Below are positions 1-6,669 of a DNA stretch of 6,669 nt, one piece after another (positions within the stretch are counted from its first letter, which is position 1; each line of letters starts with the position of its first letter). Source of the DNA: Acidobacteriota bacterium (GTDB lineage: Bacteria > Acidobacteriota > Terriglobia > Bryobacterales > Bryobacteraceae); NCBI GenBank assembly GCA_947505565.1, contig CANNLB010000153.1:1-6669 (forward strand), in the 5' to 3' direction. The translations under genes and the position numbers were made by a program. Under the pieces are notes generated by a model that was not told where the DNA came from, did no database searches, and worked only from the letters and a program-made list of their open reading frames with translations.

Positions 1-1
1 C

Positions 2-3000
2 GGCGCGCAACTCGTCGATACGACGAGCGCAACGCTGAGCGGAGTCGTTGAGAACAAGCGCATCATCGACCTGCCTTTGAACGGCCGCAACATCTACTCG
101 CTGGCTTGGGCCACGGCCGGAGTCTTCCCCCAGCGCCCGGCCGCAGGTAGCGCCAACGAAGGGTTCCATTCTATCGGCATCTTCACCGTGAACGGCGGGC
201 GCGATTCGTCCAACGCCATCCTCATGGATGGCGTACCGGTCACCATGAATTCGAACACCGCGAACATGAACGCCAACAGCGCCGTACCCTCGGTCGAAGG
301 CGTCGAAGAGTTTCGGATCCAAACTAATTCCTACAGCGCCGAGTATGGCCGCAGCGGCGGCGGCGTGCTGACGATCGCCACCAAGTCTGGAACCAATACG
401 CCTCACGGCAGCCTCTTCGAGTTCGTCCGGAACAGCAAAATGGACGCCAATAACTGGTTCGCCAACGCGAGCGGCCAGAAGCTGGCGACCTTCCAGCGCA
501 ACGAATTCGGTGCCAGCTCCGGCGGGCCGCTGGTCATTCCGAAAGTCTATGATGGGCGAAATAAAACTTTCTGGTTCGCCGTTTATGAAGGCCGTCGCCA
601 ACGCTCCGCGTCGACCCGCTTTTTCACGCTGCCAACCAACGACCAAATGGTCGGCGACTTCTCGAAGACGTTGACCGCCGCCGGCCAACTCCGGAACATC
701 TACGATCCGTTCTCCACCGCCCCGGATCCTGCCCGCCCCGGGCAGTTCACGCGCACCGTTTTTCCAGGAAATCGCATCCCGGCTAACCGGATCGACCCGG
801 TTGCGGGCAACGTCCTGAAGTACTTCGGACCCGGCCCCAACTTGGCCGGCCAGGCAAACACCGGACAGAACAATTTTTTCTTCCAAGGCAAAGCACCGAC
901 CAACGTCAACCGGGCCACGTCGAAAGTGGATCACAATTTCAACGAGAATCAGCGCATCTTCTTCCGCTACTCCATTTTCCAGAACGAGAACTCGCAACCT
1001 GAACTATGGCCCGGCCCGGGCTGCCCGGACGGCGGCTGCTACTCGAACTACGAGCGTATGCAGAACGCCGCTCTCGACTATAGCTGGACCATCAATCCCA
1101 CCACGCTCCTCAGCCTGCGCTACGGTTTCGCCCGGTCGATCCTGGATCGCGGCAGTTGGTTCAAGGGCTTTAAACCCACCTCTCTCGGCTTACCCTCCAG
1201 TACCGAGACTGGAGCGGACTTGCTTTTGTTTCCGGAATTCGCCGTGGAAGAAATGACCATGCCAGGATTGCTCCATCACTGGAACTTCCGCTCGGCCAAT
1301 CAATCCCACACGTTCGTGGGAACGCTATCAAAAGTTTACGGCAGCCACTCGCTCAAGGTTGGGACCGAGATGCGAAAAAATTTGATCAACCACATGCAAC
1401 AGCCGTGGCAATTGACGTTTTCCTTCAACCGGGCCATGACGCAAGGCCCAGACCCGCGCGCCGTGTCCGCCAACGGTGGATTCGGGTTTGCGTCGTTCTT
1501 GCTCGGCACTGGGGCGAGCGGTCGAGAAGTCCACAGTATTCGGCCAGCCCTCGAGAGCAGGAGCTTCGGTTACTATCTGCAGGACGACTGGAAAGTGAAC
1601 CGGAAGTTGACCTTGAACCTGGGTCTACGGTGGGACTTCGAGACCGGATTGACCGAGCGATATGATCGCTATGCGGTGTTTGACACGGCCGCAGTGAACC
1701 CGCTCAGCCAACGGACCGGCCTGAACCTGAAGGGGGGCTGGACATTCGCGAATAAGGGTGACCGAGGTAGAACGCTCAAAGGAATCGAGTGGGGCAAAAT
1801 CGCGCCACGCATCGGCCTCGCTTACCAACTCCGTCCCAATACGGTCATCCGAGTCGGCGCTGGGATCTTCTACACCATGGCCACGTATGGAGCGAACCAC
1901 TATCCAACCGCCCCATTCTCGGCCGCGACCCCCTGGGTTCCTTCCATCGATGGGGTTACCCCCACCGACCTTCTGCGGAACCCGTTCCCGAACGGCGTCC
2001 TGCAACCTGAAGGCTCGGTCAATGGGCTCAATGCCGCACTGGGGCAAGGCGTCGGATCGCCCATCCCATCTACCATGACCACCCCCTATAACTCCCAATG
2101 GAACTTCTCCATCGGCCAGGATCTAGGGAAGGGGATGGTCCTGGACCTCGCTTATGCTGGCAACAAAGGCACCCATCTGCCCCTCCCCTGGCAGATGGAC
2201 CAACTCGCGGACTCGCAGATCCGGCCCGACGCCGGCCTGCTGGAAACGGTTCCGAATCCGTTCTTCGGAATCATTCCGGTCGGCCCGCTCTCCACCCGTA
2301 CCGTCCAGCGGGGCGAACTCCTTACGCCCTATCCGCAGTATCCGGGCGTCTCTTTCGCCGGCACTTCCTGGGGAAACTCAAACTTCCACAGCTTCCAGGC
2401 CACCTTCAAAAAACGCTTCTCGCAGAGCGGAACGATTGTGACCGCTTATACCTGGTCCAAGTTAATCGCCGACGGCGGCGACAACGCATGGGACTCCTCC
2501 GGCTTCCGCAACTTCAACTGCCGCGCGTGCGAACGTTCCGTCTCACCCTACCACTACCCCCATCGGCTCGTGATGACGTCCACGTACGAATTGCCCTTCG
2601 GCAAAGGTAAACAGTTCGGCAGCCAGTGGAACCGCTTCGTCAACGCCGTGCTCGGCCAGTGGCAAGTGAACGGAGTCCTGACGCTCAGCAGCGGCTCACC
2701 GCTCCAGATGCTCACGACCGGGAACACCAGCTTTTCCTTCGGCGGTGGCCAGCGACCGGATTCGACCGGCCAAGACGCCCGCCTCGACAGCCCGACCCTC
2801 GACCGTTGGTTCGACACCGGTGCTTTCAAGCTCCCGGCTCAGTACACCTTCGGCAACATGGGCCGTATGCATCCCAACCTCCGCAGCGACTTCGTCGAAA
2901 CGCTGGATATGTCCGTATTTAAGCGCTTCAACATCGTCGGCGAGCGCGTCGCTCTTGAACTGCGCGGGGAAAGCTTCAACGCCTTAAACCACCCGGTCTT

Positions 3001-3103
3001 CGGTTCGCCGAACACGACAGTCGGCAATGCGCAGTTCGGCCGGGTCACCGGCACCGCCAACGCCCCCCGCCAAACCCAGTTTGCTCTCAAGCTGCTTTGG
3101 TAG
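2..3103 (+). CDS. Oar-like TonB-dependent outer-membrane receptor, 5'-truncated by the window edge
   Basis: Outer-membrane beta-barrel receptor expected to take up a large substrate using TonB/ExbBD energy; the substrate cannot be read from sequence. The frame is open from base 2 and gives 1033 residues to TAG, so the real start is upstream. A TTG at 77 falls inside the conserved plug motif and is not the start. Visible in order: plug hallmark LPLNGRN (residues 24-30), MDGVPV (75-80), VEEFRIQTNSYSAEYGRSGG (101-120), TKSGTN (127-132) and HGSLFEFVRN (135-144), then a long barrel with aromatic-rich strands. Near the end are FNALNHPVFG and a final KLLW, an aromatic C-terminus typical of barrel insertion. 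Family knowledge: these acidobacterial proteins are about 1100-1200 residues, with a signal peptide and a carboxypeptidase-regulatory-like domain before the plug; those parts are presumed outside the window. The only cysteines seen are two close pairs, C341/C346 and C840/C843. Confidence 0.95.
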   Translation, partial: GAQLVDTTSATLSGVVENKRIIDLPLNGRNIYSLAWATAGVFPQRPAAGSANEGFHSIGIFTVNGGRDSSNAILMDGVPVTMNSNTANMNANSAVPSVEGVEEFRIQTNSYSAEYGRSGGGVLTIATKSGTNTPHGSLFEFVRNSKMDANNWFANASGQKLATFQRNEFGASSGGPLVIPKVYDGRNKTFWFAVYEGRRQRSASTRFFTLPTNDQMVGDFSKTLTAAGQLRNIYDPFSTAPDPARPGQFTRTVFPGNRIPANRIDPVAGNVLKYFGPGPNLAGQANTGQNNFFFQGKAPTNVNRATSKVDHNFNENQRIFFRYSIFQNENSQPELWPGPGCPDGGCYSNYERMQNAALDYSWTINPTTLLSLRYGFARSILDRGSWFKGFKPTSLGLPSSTETGADLLLFPEFAVEEMTMPGLLHHWNFRSANQSHTFVGTLSKVYGSHSLKVGTEMRKNLINHMQQPWQLTFSFNRAMTQGPDPRAVSANGGFGFASFLLGTGASGREVHSIRPALESRSFGYYLQDDWKVNRKLTLNLGLRWDFETGLTERYDRYAVFDTAAVNPLSQRTGLNLKGGWTFANKGDRGRTLKGIEWGKIAPRIGLAYQLRPNTVIRVGAGIFYTMATYGANHYPTAPFSAATPWVPSIDGVTPTDLLRNPFPNGVLQPEGSVNGLNAALGQGVGSPIPSTMTTPYNSQWNFSIGQDLGKGMVLDLAYAGNKGTHLPLPWQMDQLADSQIRPDAGLLETVPNPFFGIIPVGPLSTRTVQRGELLTPYPQYPGVSFAGTSWGNSNFHSFQATFKKRFSQSGTIVTAYTWSKLIADGGDNAWDSSGFRNFNCRACERSVSPYHYPHRLVMTSTYELPFGKGKQFGSQWNRFVNAVLGQWQVNGVLTLSSGSPLQMLTTGNTSFSFGGGQRPDSTGQDARLDSPTLDRWFDTGAFKLPAQYTFGNMGRMHPNLRSDFVETLDMSVFKRFNIVGERVALELRGESFNALNHPVFGSPNTTVGNAQFGRVTGTANAPRQTQFALKLLW

Positions 3104-3109
3104 TTGGAT

Positions 3110-3152
3110 CCGCCTGCCGATCGGCCCTCTTGCGGGGTCGGTCGGCAGGCGG
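3110..3152 (+). terminator. Strong GC-rich hairpin just after the receptor stop, probable terminator
   Basis: The arms 3110-3127 and 3135-3152 pair over 18 positions, 16 Watson-Crick and 2 G-U, around a 7-nt loop (3128-3134). The hairpin begins 6 nt after the receptor TAG, where a terminator is expected. There is no T-run after the 3' arm, so it is not a classical intrinsic terminator. It may act as a U-less terminator, an mRNA 3'-end stabiliser, or be one copy of a dispersed palindromic repeat. The position favours a role in ending the receptor transcript. Confidence 0.6.
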
Positions 3153-3171
3153 CCACGTTACCCTAAGCCGA

Positions 3172-3548
3172 ATGCGCAAATTGACCCGCGTAGGCATCCT
3201 CTGGGGATTGCCCGCCGCCACCAAGCTGCTGGGTCAAACTAACTCCGGCCCCACCGTGCGCATGAGCACCACGGTCGGCGAGGTGGACATCCAGCTTTTC
3301 CGCGACGCCGCCCGGGCCACGGTGGAAAGTTCCTGAATCCACCGCACCGCGATGGTTATTGTAACTCCGTCATTCCCCGGTCCGTCCCCGGCCTTATCGG
3401 CCAGGGCTTCGGCGCTACGTTCGAGGGTAGTCACTTTATCGAGCTTTCCACCGATCCCCCCGTCCGCGTCAACAGAGCTGGGGGCTCCATATTTTCGGAT
3501 ATTGACCTGGGATATTGGCCTCGGACATCGGCAATACGCTTACCTTGA
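3172..3548 (+). pseudogene. Broken cyclophilin-type peptidyl-prolyl cis-trans isomerase, N-terminal half only
   Basis: Remnant of a probably exported cyclophilin that would catalyse proline isomerisation during folding. ATG at 3172 (no clear Shine-Dalgarno) starts a basic-then-hydrophobic leader (MRKLTR, then VGILWGLPAA), a weak signal-peptide candidate. The cyclophilin first strand follows, with TVGEVDIQLF and DAARATVES, before TGA at 3334-3336. Reading from 3330 in the third frame restores the family sequence at once: FLN, then NSVIPRSVPGLIGQGFG, then TDPPVRVN near 3450-3473. The rejoining fits one lost base near 3328-3330 (family consensus V-E-N-F-L-N). Compared with the HRSVPGF-x-x-QGG core, the arginine and glutamine are kept, but His has become Pro and Phe has become Leu. 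The second half of the fold, with the usual GTxAMA and FF segments, is absent; the frame ends at TGA 3546-3548. A sequencing indel could explain the frameshift but not the missing half. Identification is from recognised motifs only. Confidence 0.75.
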
Positions 3549-3667
3549 CCCTCCAGCTAGAGTTCGAGAGTCGCTTCGTCGGTCGCCGCATTATCTTTGG
3601 GGGCACCCAGGCCATATCCGGGGCCAACTCCGGCTGGCAAATCCTGGGCGCGGTCCGCGTCCAGTAA
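3506..3667 (+). pseudogene. Orphan C-terminal beta-rich domain fragment fused to the cyclophilin remnant
   Basis: A second frame (codons in phase with 3506) is open only after a TGA at 3503-3505 and runs to TAA at 3665-3667. It encodes an alternating hydrophobic stretch, NTLTLTLQLEFESRFVGRR, and ends with NSGWQILGAVRVQ. This resembles a short C-terminal beta-sandwich tail that I recall from many secreted acidobacterial proteins (pattern: LTLxLxLxFxxxFxGxxxxxxxAxDxxGxxSGWQxxGxxxV). That match is from memory and the domain has no name I can give. There is no start codon or ribosome site of its own, so it is not an independent gene. It is either the real tail of the cyclophilin gene brought close by an internal deletion, or a piece of a different gene. 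Its stop lies 2 nt from the stop codon of the convergent DUF423 gene. Confidence 0.5.
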
Positions 3668-3669
3668 TC

Positions 3670-4041
3670 TCAACCGCGCTTCACTGAAAACGCGAGCAGC
3701 AACCAGGCGGAGATGAACGCGACGCCGCCCAAAGGAGTGATCGCTCCCAGCGTCCGCACTCCGGTCACGGCCAGCAGATACAGCGAGCCTGAAAACACGA
3801 GGATCCCCACAAATAGGAGCCAGCCTACCCGTCCGGCTGCGCCCTCGGTCAACGCCCCCACCCGCGCCAACACGGAGACGATCAGTAACCCCAAAGCATG
3901 CACAAAGTGGTAAAAAACGGCCTTCTCATAAACCCCCATCGAGTAAGCGTCCAACCGATCGCGCAAGGCATGCGCTCCGAACGCCCCCAATCCCACCGCC
4001 AACGCCATCAGCACCGCCGCCACTCCACTCCAATTGATCAT
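3670..4041 (-). CDS. DUF423 family small integral membrane protein
   Basis: Complete 123-residue inner-membrane protein, the normal length for the DUF423 (YgdD/YwdK-like) family, whose biochemical role is not established. Four hydrophobic segments are visible, at roughly residues 5-24, 43-61, 72-91 and 98-119. Family signatures are GAFGAHALRDRL at 19-30, a FYHFVHALGLL segment at 43-53, GILVFSGSLYLL at 79-90 and ITPLGG at 101-106. The ATG overlaps the stop codon of the upstream MATE gene by four bases (ATGA, 4038-4041), and GAAGG lies 3 nt before the ATG, inside the MATE coding end. Translational coupling to MATE is therefore very likely. The gene probably has no promoter of its own. It ends tail-to-tail with the pseudogene on the other strand. 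Confidence 0.93.
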   Translation of the reverse strand: MINWSGVAAVLMALAVGLGAFGAHALRDRLDAYSMGVYEKAVFYHFVHALGLLIVSVLARVGALTEGAAGRVGWLLFVGILVFSGSLYLLAVTGVRTLGAITPLGGVAFISAWLLLAFSVKRG

Positions 4042-5399
4042 GCGCCTTCAGGATAGCAACTCAACGTCTCCAGCTTCCGATTCATCTCGAGCCGCAACAG
4101 GAAGTAGGAAACCGTGGCGTGCGCCACGCTCGTTGCAATACTCAGATACCAAAGGTGAGTCAGTTGGAACCCGGGTGCTCGCGCCAAAAACACCGCCGGC
4201 AGGGCAAACAGAAAAAAGCGGGCAAAGGAACTCCCGAGCGCCGGCCATGTGTTCCCCAGCGCCTGGAACATGCCGGAGAACGTGAACACCAAGCCGCCGC
4301 TGACGAACGTCCAGGCGATCGTCCGCAGGTAGTCCGCCCCCGCGCTCACCACCGCCGGGTCGGTCGAAAAGATCCGAATCAAGCTGCCCGGCGAGATCTG
4401 GCACAGCAACGTCACGGTGGCCATCAGCGCCGTTCCCATCAAGGCCGCCGATCGCAGCGTCCCCCGCACCCGGTCGCCCAACCGCGCGCCAAAATTCTGC
4501 GCGGCCAAGGGTGCGACGGCGAAGCTGATCGCCATCACCGGCAGAAAGATCGCCTGCATCACCCGGCTGCCGATGCCGTAGCCGGCCTGCGCGGTCGGTC
4601 CGAAATCGCGGATAATCCAGTAGATGGTGGCCATGCTCAGCGCCATGATCAGGAACTCGCCGCCCGACGGAACGCCGAGGTTCAGCACCTTCCGCCACAC
4701 CGCGAAATTCGGTTTCCACAGCGCGCGTTCAAAGGAGACAAACGTTTCGAGGCGAATGAAGTAAACGGTCAGTGCCACCACGCCCGCCGCGATAGCGATC
4801 AGGGTAGCCAGCCCCGCGCCTTCGGCGCCCATCGGTTTTCCGGTGCCCCATCCGGCAATCAGCACCGGTGCGAGCACGCAGTTCAAGACCACCGTAATCA
4901 TCTGCACGATCATCGAAGGCTTGGCGATGCCGGTACCGCGCAGGGCCGCACCCATGGCCACGAACGCGAATTGCAGCGATAGGGCAGGGGCGAACCAAAG
5001 CAGGTAAGCGCCGCCTTCGCGAATCGTGGCGGGATCCGAACTAAGCGTTCGCAAGTAAGGCACCCGCAGGGCAAAGCCCAGCGCCAACACGAGGGAGCCG
5101 ACCAACAGCGAGAGGACGAACGATTGGTTAAAAAGCAGTTGGGCCGCGGGTTGATCCTTCCGGCCCGCGGCCTGCGCTATCAGGCTTGCAGTGCCCACGC
5201 TCAGCATTTGCGTCAGCGCCAGCACGGCGATGGCAAGGTTACCGCAGAGGCTTACCCCGGCCACGCTGGCCTCCCCGAGTCGCGCGACGAAGTACAGATC
5301 CACTAGGTAGTAGAGAGTCTGAAACGTCATCGTGACGGCAATGAAGCTAGCCAGTTTCAGTAGGTGCTTCGAAATGGAGCCTTGGGTGAGATCGTTCAT
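4038..5399 (-). CDS. MATE family efflux transporter (multidrug/cation antiporter)
   Basis: Complete 453-residue inner-membrane antiporter. MATE proteins export cationic drugs and metabolites in exchange for Na+ or H+; the substrate here cannot be told. The length and about twelve hydrophobic segments fit the family, with two homologous halves. Recognisable motifs are VDLYFVARLGEASVAGVS (33-50, first helix with its Asp34), GAALRGTGIAKPSM (150-163), GAEGAGLATL (191-200), LGVPSGGE (241-248, opening the second half), GYGIGSRV (273-280) and QNFGAR (301-306). The ATG at 5397-5399 is preceded only by a weak AGG 3 nt upstream. It lies 42 nt after the stop of the phosphoesterase on the same strand, and its own stop overlaps the DUF423 start. 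An 11-bp inverted repeat (5373-5383 / 5422-5432) encloses the start region and could modulate translation. The nearest alternative label is a NorM/DinF-type MATE; the superfamily call is firm, the subtype is not. Confidence 0.96.
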   Translation of the reverse strand: MNDLTQGSISKHLLKLASFIAVTMTFQTLYYLVDLYFVARLGEASVAGVSLCGNLAIAVLALTQMLSVGTASLIAQAAGRKDQPAAQLLFNQSFVLSLLVGSLVLALGFALRVPYLRTLSSDPATIREGGAYLLWFAPALSLQFAFVAMGAALRGTGIAKPSMIVQMITVVLNCVLAPVLIAGWGTGKPMGAEGAGLATLIAIAAGVVALTVYFIRLETFVSFERALWKPNFAVWRKVLNLGVPSGGEFLIMALSMATIYWIIRDFGPTAQAGYGIGSRVMQAIFLPVMAISFAVAPLAAQNFGARLGDRVRGTLRSAALMGTALMATVTLLCQISPGSLIRIFSTDPAVVSAGADYLRTIAWTFVSGGLVFTFSGMFQALGNTWPALGSSFARFFLFALPAVFLARAPGFQLTHLWYLSIATSVAHATVSYFLLRLEMNRKLETLSCYPEGA

Positions 5400-5432
5400 T
5401 AGCCTATTGTGAACGAGGGCAAAGGCTCCATT
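5373..5432. repeat. 11-bp perfect inverted repeat enclosing the MATE start codon
   Basis: Positions 5373-5383 (AATGGAGCCTT) are the exact reverse complement of 5422-5432 (AAGGCTCCATT), separated by 38 bases. On the minus-strand transcript, the first arm begins 9 nt after the phosphoesterase stop and ends 23 nt before the MATE ATG. The second arm falls in MATE codons 6-9. The loop holds the weak ribosome site and the ATG. It could be a translational control hairpin, an inter-cistronic mRNA structure or a regulator site, or it could be chance. Confidence 0.45.
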
Positions 5433-5441
5433 CCCAGGGGG

Positions 5442-6668
5442 CTATTCCTCGGCGTCCGGGAAGCGAAGCAGCCCAAAGGCCGTCGGCAAGGCTCGGCGGA
5501 CGGGAGCCGGCATAGGAACGTTTTCGCCCTTAATGCTGTGCCACAAAATGCGGTTGAGCGTCGCCTCGTCAGCGCGATCGTAGTCGCTCCAATCGAGCCG
5601 GGCCGATTCTGCGGCGCCATAAGCGTGCGGCGAGTTCTTCGTCATCAGATCGATTCGCGCCGGCAATGCCGTGAAGCCGGAGAGATCGGGTTTGGCCATG
5701 AAGCTCGCCGCCATCGGGGTGGCCGACGCATCATGCTGTGTCATCGGAGGCAAACCCAGCATCAGCTCCATCGTGCGCAGCATCGAAACCGTCGAGTACA
5801 TCGTGCTGTCCACATGCTTCCGTTTCGTGTAAGGGCTGATCACCAGGGCCGCCGTCCGATGCGAATCGACGTGGTCGGGTCCGTTCTGCGCGTCGTCTTC
5901 GATGATGAAGATTGCGAACTTGTCCCACACCTTGCTCTTCGTGATGGCTTCGACAATTTTGCCCACGGCCACGTCGTTCGACGCCACTTGGGCCTTCGGC
6001 GTAAACGCCCCCGGCGCCGTGCCGCTCGTGTGATTCTCGCCCAGCGACATCATCATGAAGTTGGGCACCTTGCCCGCCTGGTCCATCTCCTGGAAGTCTG
6101 CAATGAAGCGCTCGGCACGCTGATAATCCCGGGCGCGGCGGTCCGGCATGCCATTCGGCTGCTGGTCGAACTTCTCACTGCGGACGTCCTCGATGCCCCG
6201 CCGGTTGCCCATGCCATAAGTACGGACCGACAGACCGCTCTTCGCCGCCAACTCCCAGATGTACGGGGTCGACTGGGCCGCCACTCCGCCGCCGGTATTC
6301 ACCCTGCCGTGCCGCGAATAGCTCAGGGTCCAGGCGCGCTGCGTGAACTCGTTGACGTAAGCGGAGGTCGTCCACGGCTGCCCGTCCTGCGACACTTCGC
6401 CGCTGCAATACAGGTTGTCGAGCAGCACAAACTGCTCGGCCAGCGCATGCTGATTCGGCGTCACGTCGCGGCCGAACAGCGTCAGGCTCGGGTCGCCGTT
6501 GCCTTGCTTCAGGTCACCGTACACTTGGTCATAGGTGCGGTTCTCTTTCATGATGTAGAGCACGTGCTGAATCGGCGAACGCTCGCCGACCCGCGTCGGA
6601 ATTACCGTCCCCGCGGGGATCGCCGCCGAAGCCAGCAGGGCGTCTTTGTAGGGGGTGTTCTCATAAAC
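5442..6668 (-). CDS. Phosphoesterase (PF04185-like) / alkaline-phosphatase-superfamily protein, 5'-truncated by the window edge
   Basis: C-terminal 408 residues of a metal-dependent phosphoesterase, ending at TAG 5442-5444. The frame stays open to base 6668, so the start lies beyond the right edge. A GTG at 6561-6563 is an internal valine of the conserved entry strand, not the start. Visible motifs, counted from the first in-window residue, are LYIMKENRTYDQVYGD (37-52, catalytic entry), FGRDVTPNQHALAEQFVLLDN (65-85), SQDGQPW (93-99), SLGENHTSG (208-216) and the metal-binding-type cluster EDDAQNGPDHVDSHR (257-271), then VISPYTKR (276-283). This arrangement, with the preceding YKDALL and IP residues, matches the C-terminal half of proteins annotated as bifunctional YncE-like beta-propeller/alkaline phosphatase. 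The propeller would be off-window and is inferred. Such proteins are usually exported. The natural substrate is unknown. The gene lies 42 nt upstream of MATE on the same strand and may share its transcript. Confidence 0.9.
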   Translation of the reverse strand, partial: VYENTPYKDALLASAAIPAGTVIPTRVGERSPIQHVLYIMKENRTYDQVYGDLKQGNGDPSLTLFGRDVTPNQHALAEQFVLLDNLYCSGEVSQDGQPWTTSAYVNEFTQRAWTLSYSRHGRVNTGGGVAAQSTPYIWELAAKSGLSVRTYGMGNRRGIEDVRSEKFDQQPNGMPDRRARDYQRAERFIADFQEMDQAGKVPNFMMMSLGENHTSGTAPGAFTPKAQVASNDVAVGKIVEAITKSKVWDKFAIFIIEDDAQNGPDHVDSHRTAALVISPYTKRKHVDSTMYSTVSMLRTMELMLGLPPMTQHDASATPMAASFMAKPDLSGFTALPARIDLMTKNSPHAYGAAESARLDWSDYDRADEATLNRILWHSIKGENVPMPAPVRRALPTAFGLLRFPDAEE

Positions 6669-6669
6669 T

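Noticed and set aside
1625..2098. A 157-residue minus-strand frame inside the receptor gene
   Set aside because: Antisense shadow of a well-supported receptor. Composition is typical of out-of-frame high-GC DNA.
2098..2610. A 170-residue plus-strand frame inside the receptor gene
   Set aside because: Overlaps conserved barrel sequence in another phase. Its Arg/Pro/Leu-rich composition fits a shadow.
3352..3687. A 111-residue plus-strand open frame covering the pseudogene region and the DUF423 end
   Set aside because: Its phase does not give the cyclophilin or tail motifs, which appear in the other two frames, and it runs across the DUF423 stop. It is an accidental frame.
4048..4719. A 223-residue minus-strand frame overlapping MATE in another phase
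   Set aside because: Same-strand alternate frame of MATE. It is low in hydrophobic segments, has no recognisable motif and no plausible start context.
4119..4982. A 287-residue open frame on the plus strand, antisense to the MATE gene
   Set aside because: Its translation is rich in Arg, His and Gln with no domain logic, and it lies wholly inside a MATE gene with strong family motifs. It is a high-GC antisense shadow.
6561..6563. GTG as the start of the phosphoesterase
   Set aside because: It lies in the middle of the conserved entry strand (Q-H-V-L-Y-I-M-K-E-N-R), and the frame stays open with family-like sequence to the window edge.
3670..6668. The phosphoesterase-MATE-DUF423 run as a new functional system
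   Set aside because: All three are common families with no known joint role. Close spacing supports co-transcription but not a novel system.

Overview
The window looks like chromosomal DNA of an acidobacterium, probably close to the Bryobacteraceae/Solibacter group. This is inferred from three things: high GC content, a large Oar-like TonB-dependent receptor with the LPLNGRN plug hallmark, and remnants of a secreted cyclophilin of a type I associate with that group. No database search was possible.

Layout. Bases 2-3103 (+) hold the C-terminal ~1033 residues of a giant outer-membrane TonB-dependent receptor whose start lies left of the window. Six bases after its stop is an 18-bp GC-rich hairpin (3110-3152), probably its transcription end. 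Bases 3172-3667 (+) hold no intact gene. They carry a decayed cyclophilin-type peptidyl-prolyl isomerase with a one-base deletion and no second half, running into a short C-terminal beta-rich domain in a third frame. Three minus-strand genes follow, listed in transcription order. The first is the C-terminal half of a PF04185-type phosphoesterase (6668-5442, N-terminus off the right edge). After 42 nt comes a complete MATE-family multidrug/cation antiporter (5399-4038). The last is a complete small DUF423 membrane protein (4041-3670), whose ATG overlaps the MATE stop codon. The pseudogene and DUF423 are convergent, with 2 nt between their stop codons.

How they fit together. The MATE and DUF423 genes are almost certainly co-transcribed and translationally coupled, and the phosphoesterase may share the transcript. 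No shared pathway is evident beyond an envelope location: outer-membrane receptor, inner-membrane transporter, inner-membrane small protein, and a probably exported phosphoesterase. I see no tRNA, rRNA, CRISPR array, insertion sequence, phage gene or defence system, and no convincing undescribed system. The points worth a second look are the broken and apparently chimeric cyclophilin, the hairpin behind the receptor, and an 11-bp perfect inverted repeat that encloses the MATE start codon.
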